Source: Methylophilaceae bacterium (GTDB lineage: Bacteria; Pseudomonadota; Gammaproteobacteria; Burkholderiales; Methylophilaceae). From it: a DNA stretch of 64,000 nucleotides. Location: assembly GCA_018398995.1 (NCBI GenBank), contig CP073759.1:372001-436000 (forward strand), in the 5' to 3' direction. Of this stretch, positions 28,762-38,274 are shown piece after piece; positions within the stretch are counted from its first letter, which is position 1, and each line of letters opens with the position of its first letter. A program made the position numbers and the translations under genes. The notes beneath the pieces are model-generated. The model saw only the letters and a program-made list of their open reading frames with translations, was not told where the DNA came from and did not search any database.

Positions 28762-28858
28762 GAAGGATCTTAATAATGAGTAATAATTGGTAAGTAGGTG
28801 ATTTTACAGCAACCACTCCATTCCGACTCAACATTCTGATTCTTAAGTGTGATAACAA

Positions 28859-29410
28859 CTAACTATCGAGTGGTATTTCAGTCTGGGCAAAATCTTCAAA
28901 CGGTGGCAATTCTGCTAATGAGCGTAAATTAAGATCATCTAAAAAATGTTTTGTTGTGGCATAAAGTGATGGCCTACCAGGCACCTCTCGTTGTCCAACT
29001 ACATCAATCCAATCGCGCTCAACCAACTGGCGAATGACATTTGGATTAACCGTTACACCGCGAATTTGTTCAATATCACCACGCGTAACCGGCTGACGAT
29101 AAGCAATAATGGCGAGTGTTTCCATCACTGCACGAGAATATTTTGGTTGTCGCTCAGGATTTAAACGGGCAATAAAAGCACTCAGTTCTGGCTTGGCTTG
29201 AAAACGATAACCGCTAGCCACTTGCACCAACTCTAAGGTTTTATCTTCCCAATCTTGCTTGAGTTCGTCCAACAACATTCTCAGCGTTGCGCGCTCCATG
29301 CGACCAGCAAATAGCTTTAACAAATCATCTAAACTGAGCGGTTGCCCAGCAGTTAACAAGGCCGCTTCGATAATTTGTTTCATTTCCGTTATGTTTTCGG
29401 GTTCCCTCAT
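28859..29410 (-). CDS. scpB: Segregation and condensation protein B
   Basis: A 183-residue winged-helix protein of the SMC-kleisin complex, with the family core ETLAIIAYRQPVTRGDIEQI and the C-terminal VPGRPSLYATTKHFLDDL. The ATG overlaps the scpA stop by four bases (ATGA). ScpA and ScpB bridge SMC heads in chromosome segregation. Betaproteobacteria with MksB or MukB lack this pair; here an SMC gene is expected elsewhere. Confidence 0.95.
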   Translation of the reverse strand: MREPENITEMKQIIEAALLTAGQPLSLDDLLKLFAGRMERATLRMLLDELKQDWEDKTLELVQVASGYRFQAKPELSAFIARLNPERQPKYSRAVMETLAIIAYRQPVTRGDIEQIRGVTVNPNVIRQLVERDWIDVVGQREVPGRPSLYATTKHFLDDLNLRSLAELPPFEDFAQTEIPLDS

Positions 29411-30189
29411 TCTGCATGACTCACTTGCAAATAAATGGTTGAAAAAGCCGTTTGCTGGGTGATCTTAATCAGCCCTTCTTTTGCTAATTCTAAAATGGCT
29501 AAAAAATTCACCACCAATTTAGGCAAGCCACCTTCGCGTAAATCAAACAGCTGAGAAAACTCACACATGCCATCCGTTTGCAAGCGGCGCAATACAGCAC
29601 TCATGTGCTCACGTACAGAAAGCTCTGCTCTGCCCAACTTGTGATGGGAGTTTAATTTGGCACGTTTGAGCACATTACGCCATGCTTCCACTAATTCATC
29701 TATGCTCACTTCTGGTGGTTTAATATCTGCAATATGTTGATAATAAGCATCGGCAACTTGAAACTGATCCCCCACTTTAGGCATATCCTCTAAGTTTTGA
29801 GCAGCTAACTTAATGGCCTCATACTCCATCAGCCGTCTAACGAGTTCAGCCCGCGGATCATCTTCTTCTTCAATCTGTGCTGGTTTAGGCAGCAACATGC
29901 GTGATTTAATTTCAATGAGCATAGCAGACATTAATAAATAATCAGCCGCCAGTTCCAGCTTAATCGCCTTCATTTTTTCGACATACTGCATATATTGCAC
30001 AGTCAAGTCTGCCATCGGAATGTCTAAAATATCAAGATTGTTTTTGCGGATTAGATAAAGTAATAAGTCTAATGGTCCTTCAAACGACTCTAAATAGACT
30101 TCTAGTGCATCAGGTGGAATATATAAATCATGTGGCAGCTCGTACAGCGCCTCGCCATTGATTTTAATGTCTGATGTGGTGATTAGCAA
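29407..30189 (-). CDS. scpA: Segregation and condensation protein A (kleisin)
   Basis: A 260-residue kleisin. The N-terminal ESFEGPLDLLLYLIRKNNLD is the diagnostic ScpA motif, followed by MADLTVQYMQYVE and AADYLLMSAMLIEIKSRMLLP; the C-terminal winged helix ends with QTAFSTIYLQ. It links the SMC heads and binds ScpB, whose gene overlaps by four bases. A start at 30189 is used; later Met codons lie after the family's start. Confidence 0.95.
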   Translation of the reverse strand: MLITTSDIKINGEALYELPHDLYIPPDALEVYLESFEGPLDLLLYLIRKNNLDILDIPMADLTVQYMQYVEKMKAIKLELAADYLLMSAMLIEIKSRMLLPKPAQIEEEDDPRAELVRRLMEYEAIKLAAQNLEDMPKVGDQFQVADAYYQHIADIKPPEVSIDELVEAWRNVLKRAKLNSHHKLGRAELSVREHMSAVLRRLQTDGMCEFSQLFDLREGGLPKLVVNFLAILELAKEGLIKITQQTAFSTIYLQVSHAE

Positions 30190-30282
30190 AGAAATCCTTT
30201 TAACAGCCGTTTAAACAATAAACCACATCATATAGCACTTTTAGTAAAGATAAAACACCAAATGTGCTTAACAATTCATTAA

Positions 30283-31485
30283 TTAACCATAATCCAAACC
30301 CATCACATCACGCACATCTCGCATGGTCTCACGTGCCAGTTTGCGGGCTTTTTCGCAACCCTCTGATACAATATTTTTGACCAAGGTTGGGTCTTCTGCG
30401 TATTGTGCAGCGCGCTCTTGAATCGGCTTCAACTCTTTTAATACGCCATCAATGACCGGTTGCTTGCATTCAATACAACCGATGGAACCGGCTTTACAGC
30501 CCATTTGCACCCAATCTTTGATATTGTCATCCGAATAGATTTCATGTAATTGCCATACTGGACAATGAGCTGGATCGCCTGGATCGGTGCGTCGCACCCG
30601 AGCGGGATCCGTGGGCATGGTTCTAATTTTCTTGGTGATATCCTCTGGCAATTCACGTAAAGAGATGGTGTTGTTATAGGATTTAGACATTTTCTGACCA
30701 TCTAATCCTGGCATTTTTGAAGCAGGCGTCAATTTATAGTCTGGCTCAATGAGAATGATTTTTCCACCGCCTTCAAGGTACCCAAGTAAACGCTCTTTGT
30801 CGCCCATACTCATGCCTTGCTGCTCTTCAATTAAGGCTCTAGCCGATTCTAATGCTTCTTCATCGCCACTTTCTTGATAAGCTGTGCGCAACTCGTTATA
30901 TAAATTACCGCGTTTATTGCCTAATTTTTTTATTGCCGCCTCTGCTTTTTCTTCAAATCCAGTTTCTTTGCCATAAATATGATTAAAGCGACGGGCAATT
31001 TCGCGCGTAAATTCAATGTGTGGAATTTGATCTTCACCAACAGGCACTTGCGTCGCTTTATACATCAAAATATCCGCACTTTGCAGTAGCGGATAACCTA
31101 AAAAGCCATAGGTTGATAAATCTTTACTACTTAATTTCTCTTGCTGATCTTTATAGGTTGGCACACGCTCTAACCAACTAAGCGGTGTAATCATCGATAA
31201 TAATGTATGTAGTTCAGCATGTTCAGGCACTTTTGATTGGATAAAAACGGTTGCGCTAGCAGGATCAACCCCTGCGGCAAGCCAATCAATCACCATTTCC
31301 CATACACTTTCTTCAATAATCTCTGGCGTATCATAATGGGTGGTCAACGCGTGCCAATCAGCAACAAAGAAAAAGCACTCGTGCTCGTGTTGTAAGCGCA
31401 GCCAATTTTTCAGCACGCCATTGTAATGTCCAAGATGTAAACTACCTGTAGGGCGCATGCCCGATAAAACGCGTTCAACCGCCAT
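30283..31485 (-). CDS. trpS: Tryptophanyl-tRNA synthetase
   Basis: A 400-residue class I synthetase. The HIGH-type motif is GSLHLGHYNG (14-23) and the KMSKS motif is GQKMSKSYNN (about 264-273). It exceeds E. coli TrpS (334) by an insertion between the Rossmann halves (about 180-250, with the glutamate-rich ESGDEEALESARALIEEQQG), a form also seen in other betaproteobacteria. Three residues of RPTGSLHLG start early, so the ATG at 31485 is secure. Confidence 0.96.
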   Translation of the reverse strand: MAVERVLSGMRPTGSLHLGHYNGVLKNWLRLQHEHECFFFVADWHALTTHYDTPEIIEESVWEMVIDWLAAGVDPASATVFIQSKVPEHAELHTLLSMITPLSWLERVPTYKDQQEKLSSKDLSTYGFLGYPLLQSADILMYKATQVPVGEDQIPHIEFTREIARRFNHIYGKETGFEEKAEAAIKKLGNKRGNLYNELRTAYQESGDEEALESARALIEEQQGMSMGDKERLLGYLEGGGKIILIEPDYKLTPASKMPGLDGQKMSKSYNNTISLRELPEDITKKIRTMPTDPARVRRTDPGDPAHCPVWQLHEIYSDDNIKDWVQMGCKAGSIGCIECKQPVIDGVLKELKPIQERAAQYAEDPTLVKNIVSEGCEKARKLARETMRDVRDVMGLDYG

Positions 31486-31540
31486 GAGTTAACCTAAAGT
31501 TGATAAATATTTAAAGATAACATTATTATACAAATAATTA

Positions 31541-32182
31541 TTAAGCGAAGAGACTTAAAATCAATTGCCCAAAAAAACCAATGATTGGTGAAATAATCTT
31601 ACCGAGTATGCCTGTAAACAATAAGACGATTAAAATAACGAAGCCATAACGCTCTAATTGTGAGAACTTAACCGCTATATTCATCGGCAGCAAACTGACC
31701 GCTATGCGCCCACCATCCAATGGTGGTAATGGCAGTAAGTTAAGTACCATCAACACCAAGTTGATCATGATGCCCACTTTACTCATTTCCAATAAAAAGA
31801 ACGCAGCACTTTCTGGCGCGCTATTCGCATATTTGAGCACCAACACCCAAACAATCGCCATGATAAAGTTAGAAGCTGGGCCAGCTGCTGCTACCCATAA
31901 CATGTCTTTTTTGGGGTTATTTAAATTGGCAAAATTAACGGGCACAGGCTTGGCCCAGCCAAATAAAATACCCCCTAACATCAAAGTGAGTGCAGGCAAA
32001 ATAATCGTGCCAATCATATCGATATGCTTAATGGGGTTAAGCGTAATACGGCCCATTTTTTCAGCGGTCAAATCACCAAAGTATTTTGCTACGTAGCCGT
32101 GCGCTGCTTCATGCACAGTAATAGCAAAAATAATAGGGATTGCCGAGACAGTAATTTTTTGTATTAAGGTCAGTTCCATCAT
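31541..32182 (-). CDS. Site-2-protease-like M50 metallopeptidase, membrane
   Basis: A 213-residue membrane protein with the zinc motif HEAAH at residues 24-28 and the second ligand motif PLDGG near 155, in six hydrophobic helices. This is the small S2P group without a PDZ domain, often found between yciO and trpS. The substrate is unknown. It begins 14 bases after the stop of the yciO-like gene. Confidence 0.9.
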   Translation of the reverse strand: MMELTLIQKITVSAIPIIFAITVHEAAHGYVAKYFGDLTAEKMGRITLNPIKHIDMIGTIILPALTLMLGGILFGWAKPVPVNFANLNNPKKDMLWVAAAGPASNFIMAIVWVLVLKYANSAPESAAFFLLEMSKVGIMINLVLMVLNLLPLPPLDGGRIAVSLLPMNIAVKFSQLERYGFVILIVLLFTGILGKIISPIIGFFGQLILSLFA

Positions 32183-32196
32183 GTCATTATTTCTAT

Positions 32197-32817
32197 TTAT
32201 AGTCCAAATGGCGAAGCATCGGCCACGCCTTGTCGAATCAATTGTGGCATCTCTTGTGTCAAATCAATGACGGTAGTAAAGCCAATATGATGAATATCAG
32301 AATCGATAACCAAATCTAATTGATGCTCTAGTTTGTCACGAATTTCCCATGCAACATTCATGGGCTCTTCTTCAGCAATCTGTAGCGTCATACTTAACAT
32401 AGGCTCACCTAATTCATCTAAAATCGCTTGCACTACCTGATGATTGGGCACACGGATACCAACTGCACTTCGCTTAGGATGTTGCAAACGTTTAGGCACC
32501 TCTCTAGTTGCATTGAGAATAAAGGTATAAGCGCCCGGCGTATTGGCTTTTAATAAGCGAAATTGTATATTGTCCACTTTGGCATAATTGGCAAGCTCAC
32601 TCAAATCACTACACACCAAGGTAAACAGTTGTTTATCACCGACTTGTCGAATCTGACGAATACGATCTTGTGCTTCTTTATTGCCCAAGACACAACCAAA
32701 TGCATAACTTGAATCAGTCGGATAAGCAATCACCCCACCGCCACGCAAGATTTCTACCGTGTGTTTGATGAGTCTTGCTTGAGGATTCTCGGCATGAATA
32801 ACAAAATATTGCGCCAT
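32197..32817 (-). CDS. yciO: YciO/TsaC/Sua5 family protein
   Basis: A 206-residue protein of the threonylcarbamoyl-AMP synthase fold, the same length as E. coli YciO. Family features are YPTDSSYAFGC, TLVCSDLSELANYA, GAYTFILNATREVPKR and VGIRVPNHQV. The gene order next to rnm matches E. coli yciV-yciO. Whether YciO makes threonylcarbamoyl-AMP in vivo is not settled, so I do not call it TsaC. Confidence 0.88.
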   Translation of the reverse strand: MAQYFVIHAENPQARLIKHTVEILRGGGVIAYPTDSSYAFGCVLGNKEAQDRIRQIRQVGDKQLFTLVCSDLSELANYAKVDNIQFRLLKANTPGAYTFILNATREVPKRLQHPKRSAVGIRVPNHQVVQAILDELGEPMLSMTLQIAEEEPMNVAWEIRDKLEHQLDLVIDSDIHHIGFTTVIDLTQEMPQLIRQGVADASPFGL

Positions 32818-32831
32818 AATAAATTATAGAC

Positions 32832-33716
32832 TCATCCATGCAAACATTTGGCTTCTTCCCAATCTTGCCAAACCGGAACACAATTTGTTGGCAAATCAGC
32901 AATCTGTCCCATTGGTATATAAGAGATGCCAGGGCCATGAAAATCGGAACCGATGGAGGCTTTTAAACTGAATTGATGCGCAATTTTTGCAAACTGTGTA
33001 TATTGTGGCGGCGTATGGCTGCCGGTTACTACCTCAATGGCTTCTCCACCACAGGTTCTAAACTGATGCATCAATAAAGGCATATTGGTTCTACCTAAAT
33101 CATAGCGTCCCGGATGTGCAATCACAGCAACGCCTCCACTGTCTTTAATTAAAGTAACCGCCGTCTCCAAGCTCATCCACTCGTGTTCAACAAATCCTGG
33201 TTTACCTTTGACCAAGTATTTTTTAAAAACTGTTTTGACATCTTTGACATGACCGGCTTCAACCAAAAACCGCGCTAAATGACTACGCGTTAAAATACTA
33301 TTACCCGCAATGGCTTGGGCGCCTTCAAAACAACCAGCAATACCAGCTTGCTCCAAGCCTTGTGCCATGCGCTTTGCGCGCGCTAATCGGCCATGTTTTA
33401 CCGCATCTAACGCTGTTTTTAATGGTGCGTATTCTGGGTCGACTTTTAATCCCACTATATGTAAAGTGCGATTTTTCCATGTAACGGAGATTTCAACGCC
33501 ATTGATAAATTGCATACCAAGCGCTTCAGCTGCTTTACGCGCCCTCTTTAAACCGCCCATATCGTCATGATCGGTCAATGCCAATACCTTAATACCTTGC
33601 AAATGTGCGTACGCAACAAGCTCTTCTGGTGAGTATAATCCGTCAGAAATGTTAGAATGGCAATGTAAATCGATAGTGGTTGGCATTAAAGCTTGTGCAT
33701 TACGTAATCGTTGCAT
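32832..33716 (-). CDS. rnm: PHP-domain 5'-3' exoribonuclease / 3',5'-nucleotide bisphosphatase
   Basis: A 294-residue PHP phosphoesterase of the YciV (RNase AM) type. Metal-binding motifs are DLHCHSNISDG (17-27), LALTDHDDMGGL (about 45-56), NGVEIS, VIAHPGRYD, GSDFHGPG and EVVTGSH. RNase AM trims 5' ends of RNA and dephosphorylates pAp. The ATG at 33716 is the first start; the Met at 33686 is also possible and closer to the family start. Its 5' region is divergent to yciB. Confidence 0.9.
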   Translation of the reverse strand: MQRLRNAQALMPTTIDLHCHSNISDGLYSPEELVAYAHLQGIKVLALTDHDDMGGLKRARKAAEALGMQFINGVEISVTWKNRTLHIVGLKVDPEYAPLKTALDAVKHGRLARAKRMAQGLEQAGIAGCFEGAQAIAGNSILTRSHLARFLVEAGHVKDVKTVFKKYLVKGKPGFVEHEWMSLETAVTLIKDSGGVAVIAHPGRYDLGRTNMPLLMHQFRTCGGEAIEVVTGSHTPPQYTQFAKIAHQFSLKASIGSDFHGPGISYIPMGQIADLPTNCVPVWQDWEEAKCLHG

Positions 33717-33815
33717 TTTACGTCATCCTGGTGCTTATTCCTATCGTTACTAGCCAAGCTATTTAAAAACTGCCCAAAAATAGGGTTCTTATACATAGAC
33801 AATACGAAAGTCAGC

Positions 33816-34352
33816 ATGAAAGTATTTTTTGATTTATTTCCTGTCATCTTGTTTTTTATCGGCTTTAAGCTATACGATATTTTTATCGCAACAGCTATTG
33901 CTATTATTGCGACTATTGCAATGATTATTTACAGCAAACTACGTCATGGCAAAGTGGAGAAAATGCTCATGATTAATGGTGTTGTCATTTCTCTTCTTGG
34001 CGGCGTCACACTGCTACTGCATGATAAAACCTATATCATGTGGAAACCAACCGTTTTATATTGGCTACTTGCCGGCACGCTCTTCATTTCCAATTTATTT
34101 TTTAAGAAAAATTTAATCCAACAAATGATGGGTAAAATGCTTAATCCACCAGCCCATGTTTGGCAAAAATTAAATTGGCTATGGATACTATTTTTAATTG
34201 TGCTTGGATTTGTTAACATATATGTTTTCAAACATTACAGTGAAAATACTTGGGTAAACTTTAAACTGTTTGGCGTGACATCCATGATGTTTATTTTTAT
34301 GATTGCACAAACATTGGCACTCAAAAGCTATTTAATAGAACCTACAGAATAA
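33816..34352 (+). CDS. yciB: Intracellular septation membrane protein YciB
   Basis: With the ATG at 33816 the product is 178 residues and begins MKVFFDLFPVILFFIGFKLY, as YciB does; the frame is open back to 33711 but that extension is not like the family. It has about five helices and the motif WKPTVLYWLL. YciB is an inner-membrane protein involved in septum and envelope integrity. It starts the run yciB-yciI-bolA-ppiC. Confidence 0.93.
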   Translation: MKVFFDLFPVILFFIGFKLYDIFIATAIAIIATIAMIIYSKLRHGKVEKMLMINGVVISLLGGVTLLLHDKTYIMWKPTVLYWLLAGTLFISNLFFKKNLIQQMMGKMLNPPAHVWQKLNWLWILFLIVLGFVNIYVFKHYSENTWVNFKLFGVTSMMFIFMIAQTLALKSYLIEPTE

Positions 34353-34367
34353 AGCAAAGAGAAAACG

Positions 34368-34667
34368 ATGTGGTACGCCATCATTGCAGAAGATATCCCA
34401 AACAGTCTTGAAAAACGTATAGAAGCAAGGCCAGCACATTTAACAAGGTTGGCTGCATTAAAAGACGCTGGTAAATTACTATTAGCCGGGCCATTTCCAG
34501 CCATTGACAGCAATGACCCAGGACCGGCAGGCTTTTCTGGTAGTTTGATCGTAGCAGAATTTGATAGCTTGAGCGCTGCTAAAAATTGGGCAAACGAAGA
34601 CCCTTATGTTCTAGCTGGTGTATACAATCGTGTATCTGTGCAACCTTTTCGCAAAACACTACCCTAA
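34368..34667 (+). CDS. yciI: YciI family protein
   Basis: A 99-residue YCII (dimeric alpha/beta barrel, ferredoxin-like) protein. The pattern starts [17 protein letters not shown] and has [30 protein letters not shown] and the active-site-like [13 protein letters not shown]. The reaction is not known. It follows yciB by 15 bases and precedes bolA, as in other betaproteobacteria. Confidence 0.92.
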   Translation: MWYAIIAEDIPNSLEKRIEARPAHLTRLAALKDAGKLLLAGPFPAIDSNDPGPAGFSGSLIVAEFDSLSAAKNWANEDPYVLAGVYNRVSVQPFRKTLP

Positions 34668-34686
34668 TATTGAAAGCGACAACACC

Positions 34687-34953
34687 ATGAATATCGTTGA
34701 TACAATCAGAGACAGGCTCGCTGTTTTCAATCCAACAAGCTTAGAAATTGAAGACAACAGTGCTGCACATGCAGGACACGCAGGCAATAATGGCGGCGGT
34801 CACTTTACTCTTAAAATCGCTAGCTCGCATTTTGTACAAAAAACACCGATAATGCGACATCGTTTAATTTACCAAGCACTTGATGACTTAATTCCGCAAC
34901 AAATTCATGCTATAAGCATCATTGCAATTTTACCAACTGACCCCATACAGTAG
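34687..34953 (+). CDS. bolA: BolA family protein
   Basis: An 88-residue class II-fold protein with the BolA pattern: amphipathic N-terminal helix (MNIVDTIRDRLAVF), His-containing loop HAGHAGNNGGGHFTL, and KTPIMRHRLIYQAL. BolA proteins work with monothiol glutaredoxins in iron-sulfur trafficking and may bind DNA. The ATG at 34687 is chosen; the frame is open to 34618 and there overlaps yciI in another frame. Confidence 0.92.
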   Translation: MNIVDTIRDRLAVFNPTSLEIEDNSAAHAGHAGNNGGGHFTLKIASSHFVQKTPIMRHRLIYQALDDLIPQQIHAISIIAILPTDPIQ

Positions 34954-34984
34954 TAACAATCACTCTTAACAATTAAGGAAGCGC

Positions 34985-35779
34985 ATGAAAATGAACAAAT
35001 TATTAATCGCGACAGTAGCCTTGACTGCTTTTTCGCTTACTTCTATCGCCCATGCAGCAGATGCTGCAACGGTTAATGGCAAGCCCATTAAACAATCGTG
35101 GGTTGATTTCATTATGAAAGATGCCGGTGCGCGCGGTCAAAAAGGTGATGGGTTAAAAAATGCCGTGCTTAATGAACTGATTGGTTCAGAATTGGCATAC
35201 CAAGAGGCAGTTAAAAAAGGCTTTCATAAAAAAGCAGATATTAAAATTGCAGCAGAAATAGGTGAGAGAAAGTTAGTTGTTAATGCATTTTTAGCTGACT
35301 ATATGGATAAAAACCCAGTATCAGATGCCGACATCAAAGCAGCTTATGAGCAATATAAAAAAGAAATCGGCGATAAAGAATACAAAGCGCAACACATCTT
35401 AGTTAAAACTGAAGCAGAAGCAAAGGACTTAATTGCGCAATTAAACAAAGGCAGTGACTTTACAAAATTAGCAAAAGAAAAGTCGCTTGACACCGGTTCA
35501 AAAGAAAGTGGCGGCGATCTAGGCTGGTTTTCACCAGCAGGCATGGTAAAACCATTCGGGGATGCAATAGTAGGACTTAAAAAGGGCGCAACTACTGCAG
35601 CGCCAGTACAAACACAATTTGGTTGGCATATCATCAAATTAAATGACAGCCGCGCAACCCAAATACCAGAATATGATAAAGCAAAGGAAAGCTTAAAACG
35701 CACATTGCAACAACGCAAACTTCAGCAACTGATGTTGGGCTTAAAAGACAAAGCCAAAATAGTGGTGCCAGAAAATTAG
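34985..35779 (+). CDS. Periplasmic peptidyl-prolyl isomerase, parvulin type
   Basis: A 264-residue PpiC/SurA-like foldase with a signal peptide (cleavage after AHA, about residue 24), an N-terminal chaperone helix region and a parvulin domain (about 134-225; ILVKTEAEAKDL, GGDLGWFSPAGMVKPFGDA, QFGWHIIKL). It helps folding of exported proteins. The ribosome site AAGG lies six bases before the ATG. A strong terminator follows at 35798-35825, ending the yciB transcript. Confidence 0.92.
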   Translation: MKMNKLLIATVALTAFSLTSIAHAADAATVNGKPIKQSWVDFIMKDAGARGQKGDGLKNAVLNELIGSELAYQEAVKKGFHKKADIKIAAEIGERKLVVNAFLADYMDKNPVSDADIKAAYEQYKKEIGDKEYKAQHILVKTEAEAKDLIAQLNKGSDFTKLAKEKSLDTGSKESGGDLGWFSPAGMVKPFGDAIVGLKKGATTAAPVQTQFGWHIIKLNDSRATQIPEYDKAKESLKRTLQQRKLQQLMLGLKDKAKIVVPEN

Positions 35780-35797
35780 TCCGCACCATTTGGTGCT

Positions 35798-35825
35798 AAA
35801 AAAGCTTGCTGCGGCAGGCTTTTTT
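35798..35825 (+). terminator. Rho-independent terminator after the PPIase gene
   Basis: AAAAAAGCTTGC-TGCG-GCAGGCTTTTTT: twelve-base stem with one T-G pair, a four-base loop and a T run within the descending arm. It separates the yciB group from feoAB. Confidence 0.88.
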
Positions 35826-35863
35826 ATGGGCGTAACAATAGACATTATTTGATTATTTAGCCA

Positions 35864-35884
35864 TAATAAGAATTATTCTTATTA
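35864..35884 (+). promoter_or_regulatory. Fur box upstream of feoA
   Basis: A perfect 21-base palindrome around the central T at 35874, containing AATAAGAATTATTCTTATT. This agrees with the Fur-box form with GAAT/ATTC half sites and lies 14 bases upstream of the feoA ATG, so Fur would block transcription when iron is sufficient. Confidence 0.75.
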
Positions 35885-35898
35885 ACCAAAAACCAATC

Positions 35899-36132
35899 AT
35901 GAACCAGTTGTACAACTTAAGTGCTGGTGATTCTGCTACCATAACTGGCATTCATACTGCCAATGCAGATCAACCATTAAGGCAACGTTTATTTGCTTTG
36001 GGGTTTCATGTAGGAAAGCGTATTCAAGTAATGCGTAAGGCTAACTTTAATGGTCCTTTGCATGTCAGGATTGGTTCAACGGATATTATATTGAGAGAGT
36101 CAGAAGCCAATTTAATACAGATAGCTAATTAA
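35899..36132 (+). CDS. feoA: Ferrous iron transport protein A
   Basis: A 77-residue SH3-like protein: LSAGDSATITGI, RQRLFALGFHVGKRIQVMRKA and GPLHVRIGSTDIILRES match FeoA. It associates with FeoB in the cytoplasm. It is preceded by the Fur box at 35864-35884 and followed by feoB after 105 bases; no feoC is seen. Confidence 0.94.
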   Translation: MNQLYNLSAGDSATITGIHTANADQPLRQRLFALGFHVGKRIQVMRKANFNGPLHVRIGSTDIILRESEANLIQIAN

Positions 36133-36237
36133 CATTAGTGAGGTCAAATCATAAAAACCGCCCATTAAATGCCGACTGATACCAATGACGATGCATGATA
36201 ATATTCAACACAATACCCAACTAAGACAACATAGATA

Positions 36238-38028
36238 ATGAAAACAATCGCCTTGCTAGGCATGCCAAATACAGGCAAATCCACATTATTTAATCGCCTT
36301 TCAGGTGCATCCGCAAGAGTAGGTAATTGGCCTGGCATTACAGTCGATTTAATGAGCGCTAAAATTCTAGCTGGCGGTCATATTGCTGAACTCATTGATT
36401 TGCCTGGCCTTTATGATTTGCATGGGTTCTCAGATGACGAGCAAGTTGTCCGACATTTTTTGAGTCAAAATGAAGTTGATTTAGTCTGTATCGTTCTCAA
36501 TGCCACCCAAATTGATCGACAGCTTTCGCTCGCCTTGCAAATTCGCAACCTTGGTATTCCTGCTATTTTATTGCTCAATATGCAAGATGAAGCCAAGCGT
36601 GCGGGGATTACGATTAATGTTGAAGCAATGTCGACTCAGATTAATATACCCACCTTGCAGCTAAGCGCCAAATACGGTGAAGGCATCCCTGCGCTATTAC
36701 AAAAAATGGCAGAAGTGATTGCTAAAAACAGTCAGAAAGCCAGCGCTCAAGATATTGCAAAGCGCTTGGAAGATGACAATCAAATTGAATTAGAGATGCA
36801 AGCTATCATTCATGATACGGTGCAAATTCCAACAACGCTTAATAACGAAACCACTGATCGTATTGATAAAGTGTTATTACATCCGTGGCTGGGCTTACCT
36901 ATTTTCTTTGCTGCTATTTTCTTATTATTCCAGTTTATTTTTACGGTTGGGGCACCAATGCAGGATGCAATGGCTTGGTTATTTGATCAGACACGAACAT
37001 CTCTATTTGAACCGCTACTATCTACAGCGCCAGTTTGGTTAAACGGTTTATTGCTTGACGGTATCTACAATGGCGTTAGCACTGTCGCTGCTTTTGTACC
37101 GATTATTATTTTATTTTTCTTAGTGATGAGCATGGTAGAAGACAGCGGTTATCTTTCTCGTGCTGCTTTTTTGATGGATGCCTTTATGGCAAAACTTGGC
37201 TTGGATGGTCGTGGTTTTGTGATGGTGCTAATGGGCTTTGGCTGTAACGTGCCCGCGCTAATGGGTACGCGCGTGATGCGCTCAAGGGGTATGCGCTTGC
37301 TCACCATGCTCACTATTCCACTTTCTTTGTGCTCCGCTCGCTTACAAGTATTTATTTTTATGATCGCTGTACTGTTTAAACCTAACCAAGCTGCATGGGT
37401 TATGTTCTCGCTCTACATGATGAGTTTAATCACTATTTTTGTTACTGCACTTATCTTTAAAGGCCGCTTCGCGAGTCACGAACCTTTTATTTTAGAACTT
37501 CCGCCTTATCGCTTTCCTACAGCCCTTCAAATTTGGGCGAGAGGTTGGCATGAAGTGAAACACTTTCTAATTCGTGCGTCAAAATTCATTATTTTTGGTG
37601 TGGTAATGGTCTGGTTGTTAACCAACTTCCCAAGTAACGTCCCCGCTGCTAGCACACAAACTTATGCGGGCCAAATTGGTACTTTTTTTGCCCCCCTATT
37701 GAATCCAATCGGCATTGATACTCAACTCGCAATTGCACTTATTTTTGGCTTTGTTGCGAAAGAAATTGTGGTGGGCTCACTGGCTGTTATTTATGGCTTG
37801 CAAGGCGATGCACTCATGAGTCAAATGGCCCAAAATCTTGATTGGGTACAAGGGATGAGTTTTATGCTATTTAGCTTAATCTATACGCCTTGCCTTTCAA
37901 CCATCGCCACCCTTAAAAGTGAATCAAAAAGTAGTGGCTTTATGTGGCTATCCATCGTTTGGTCATTGTCGCTTGCTTGGGTAATTAGCTTTATATTTTA
38001 TCAAGGCGCAAGAATGCTGGGGCTATAA
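36238..38028 (+). CDS. feoB: Ferrous iron transport GTPase permease FeoB
   Basis: A 596-residue protein: N-terminal G domain with G1 GMPNTGKS (8-15), G2/G3 WPGITVD and DLPGLYDLHG, G4 NMQD (Asn-Met-Gln-Asp), then Gate helices with the Cys-bearing LMGFGCNVPALMGTRVMRS and SLCSARLQVF. It imports Fe(II). At 596 residues it is shorter than the E. coli protein (773), lacking the longer C-terminal part. FeoB and FeoA form the iron-regulated unit. Confidence 0.93.
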   Translation: MKTIALLGMPNTGKSTLFNRLSGASARVGNWPGITVDLMSAKILAGGHIAELIDLPGLYDLHGFSDDEQVVRHFLSQNEVDLVCIVLNATQIDRQLSLALQIRNLGIPAILLLNMQDEAKRAGITINVEAMSTQINIPTLQLSAKYGEGIPALLQKMAEVIAKNSQKASAQDIAKRLEDDNQIELEMQAIIHDTVQIPTTLNNETTDRIDKVLLHPWLGLPIFFAAIFLLFQFIFTVGAPMQDAMAWLFDQTRTSLFEPLLSTAPVWLNGLLLDGIYNGVSTVAAFVPIIILFFLVMSMVEDSGYLSRAAFLMDAFMAKLGLDGRGFVMVLMGFGCNVPALMGTRVMRSRGMRLLTMLTIPLSLCSARLQVFIFMIAVLFKPNQAAWVMFSLYMMSLITIFVTALIFKGRFASHEPFILELPPYRFPTALQIWARGWHEVKHFLIRASKFIIFGVVMVWLLTNFPSNVPAASTQTYAGQIGTFFAPLLNPIGIDTQLAIALIFGFVAKEIVVGSLAVIYGLQGDALMSQMAQNLDWVQGMSFMLFSLIYTPCLSTIATLKSESKSSGFMWLSIVWSLSLAWVISFIFYQGARMLGL

Positions 38029-38274
38029 AGCAACAAACGCATTGAGTGAGCCATCAAACAATCATTCATGCTTGATGCTTTGACTACAGTAGACAACAAC
38101 TCAACTTGTATTTAACTTACTTTTCTAATTTTTAGCCCTCTCCGACTAACTATCGTCATTGAGGGTTGCGTATGAGCGTGTCGTGCTTAATGTTAAAGTA
38201 ATTTTTTTGATGGGCTATTAGCCGCTTTCTGCTAAAATAAAGGATTGAAATTTAATTAAATTCCAACGCCTTCC

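Noticed and set aside
38029-38274. Search for a riboswitch or PurR site before purL
   Set aside because: No purine-riboswitch core or clear operator palindrome was visible.
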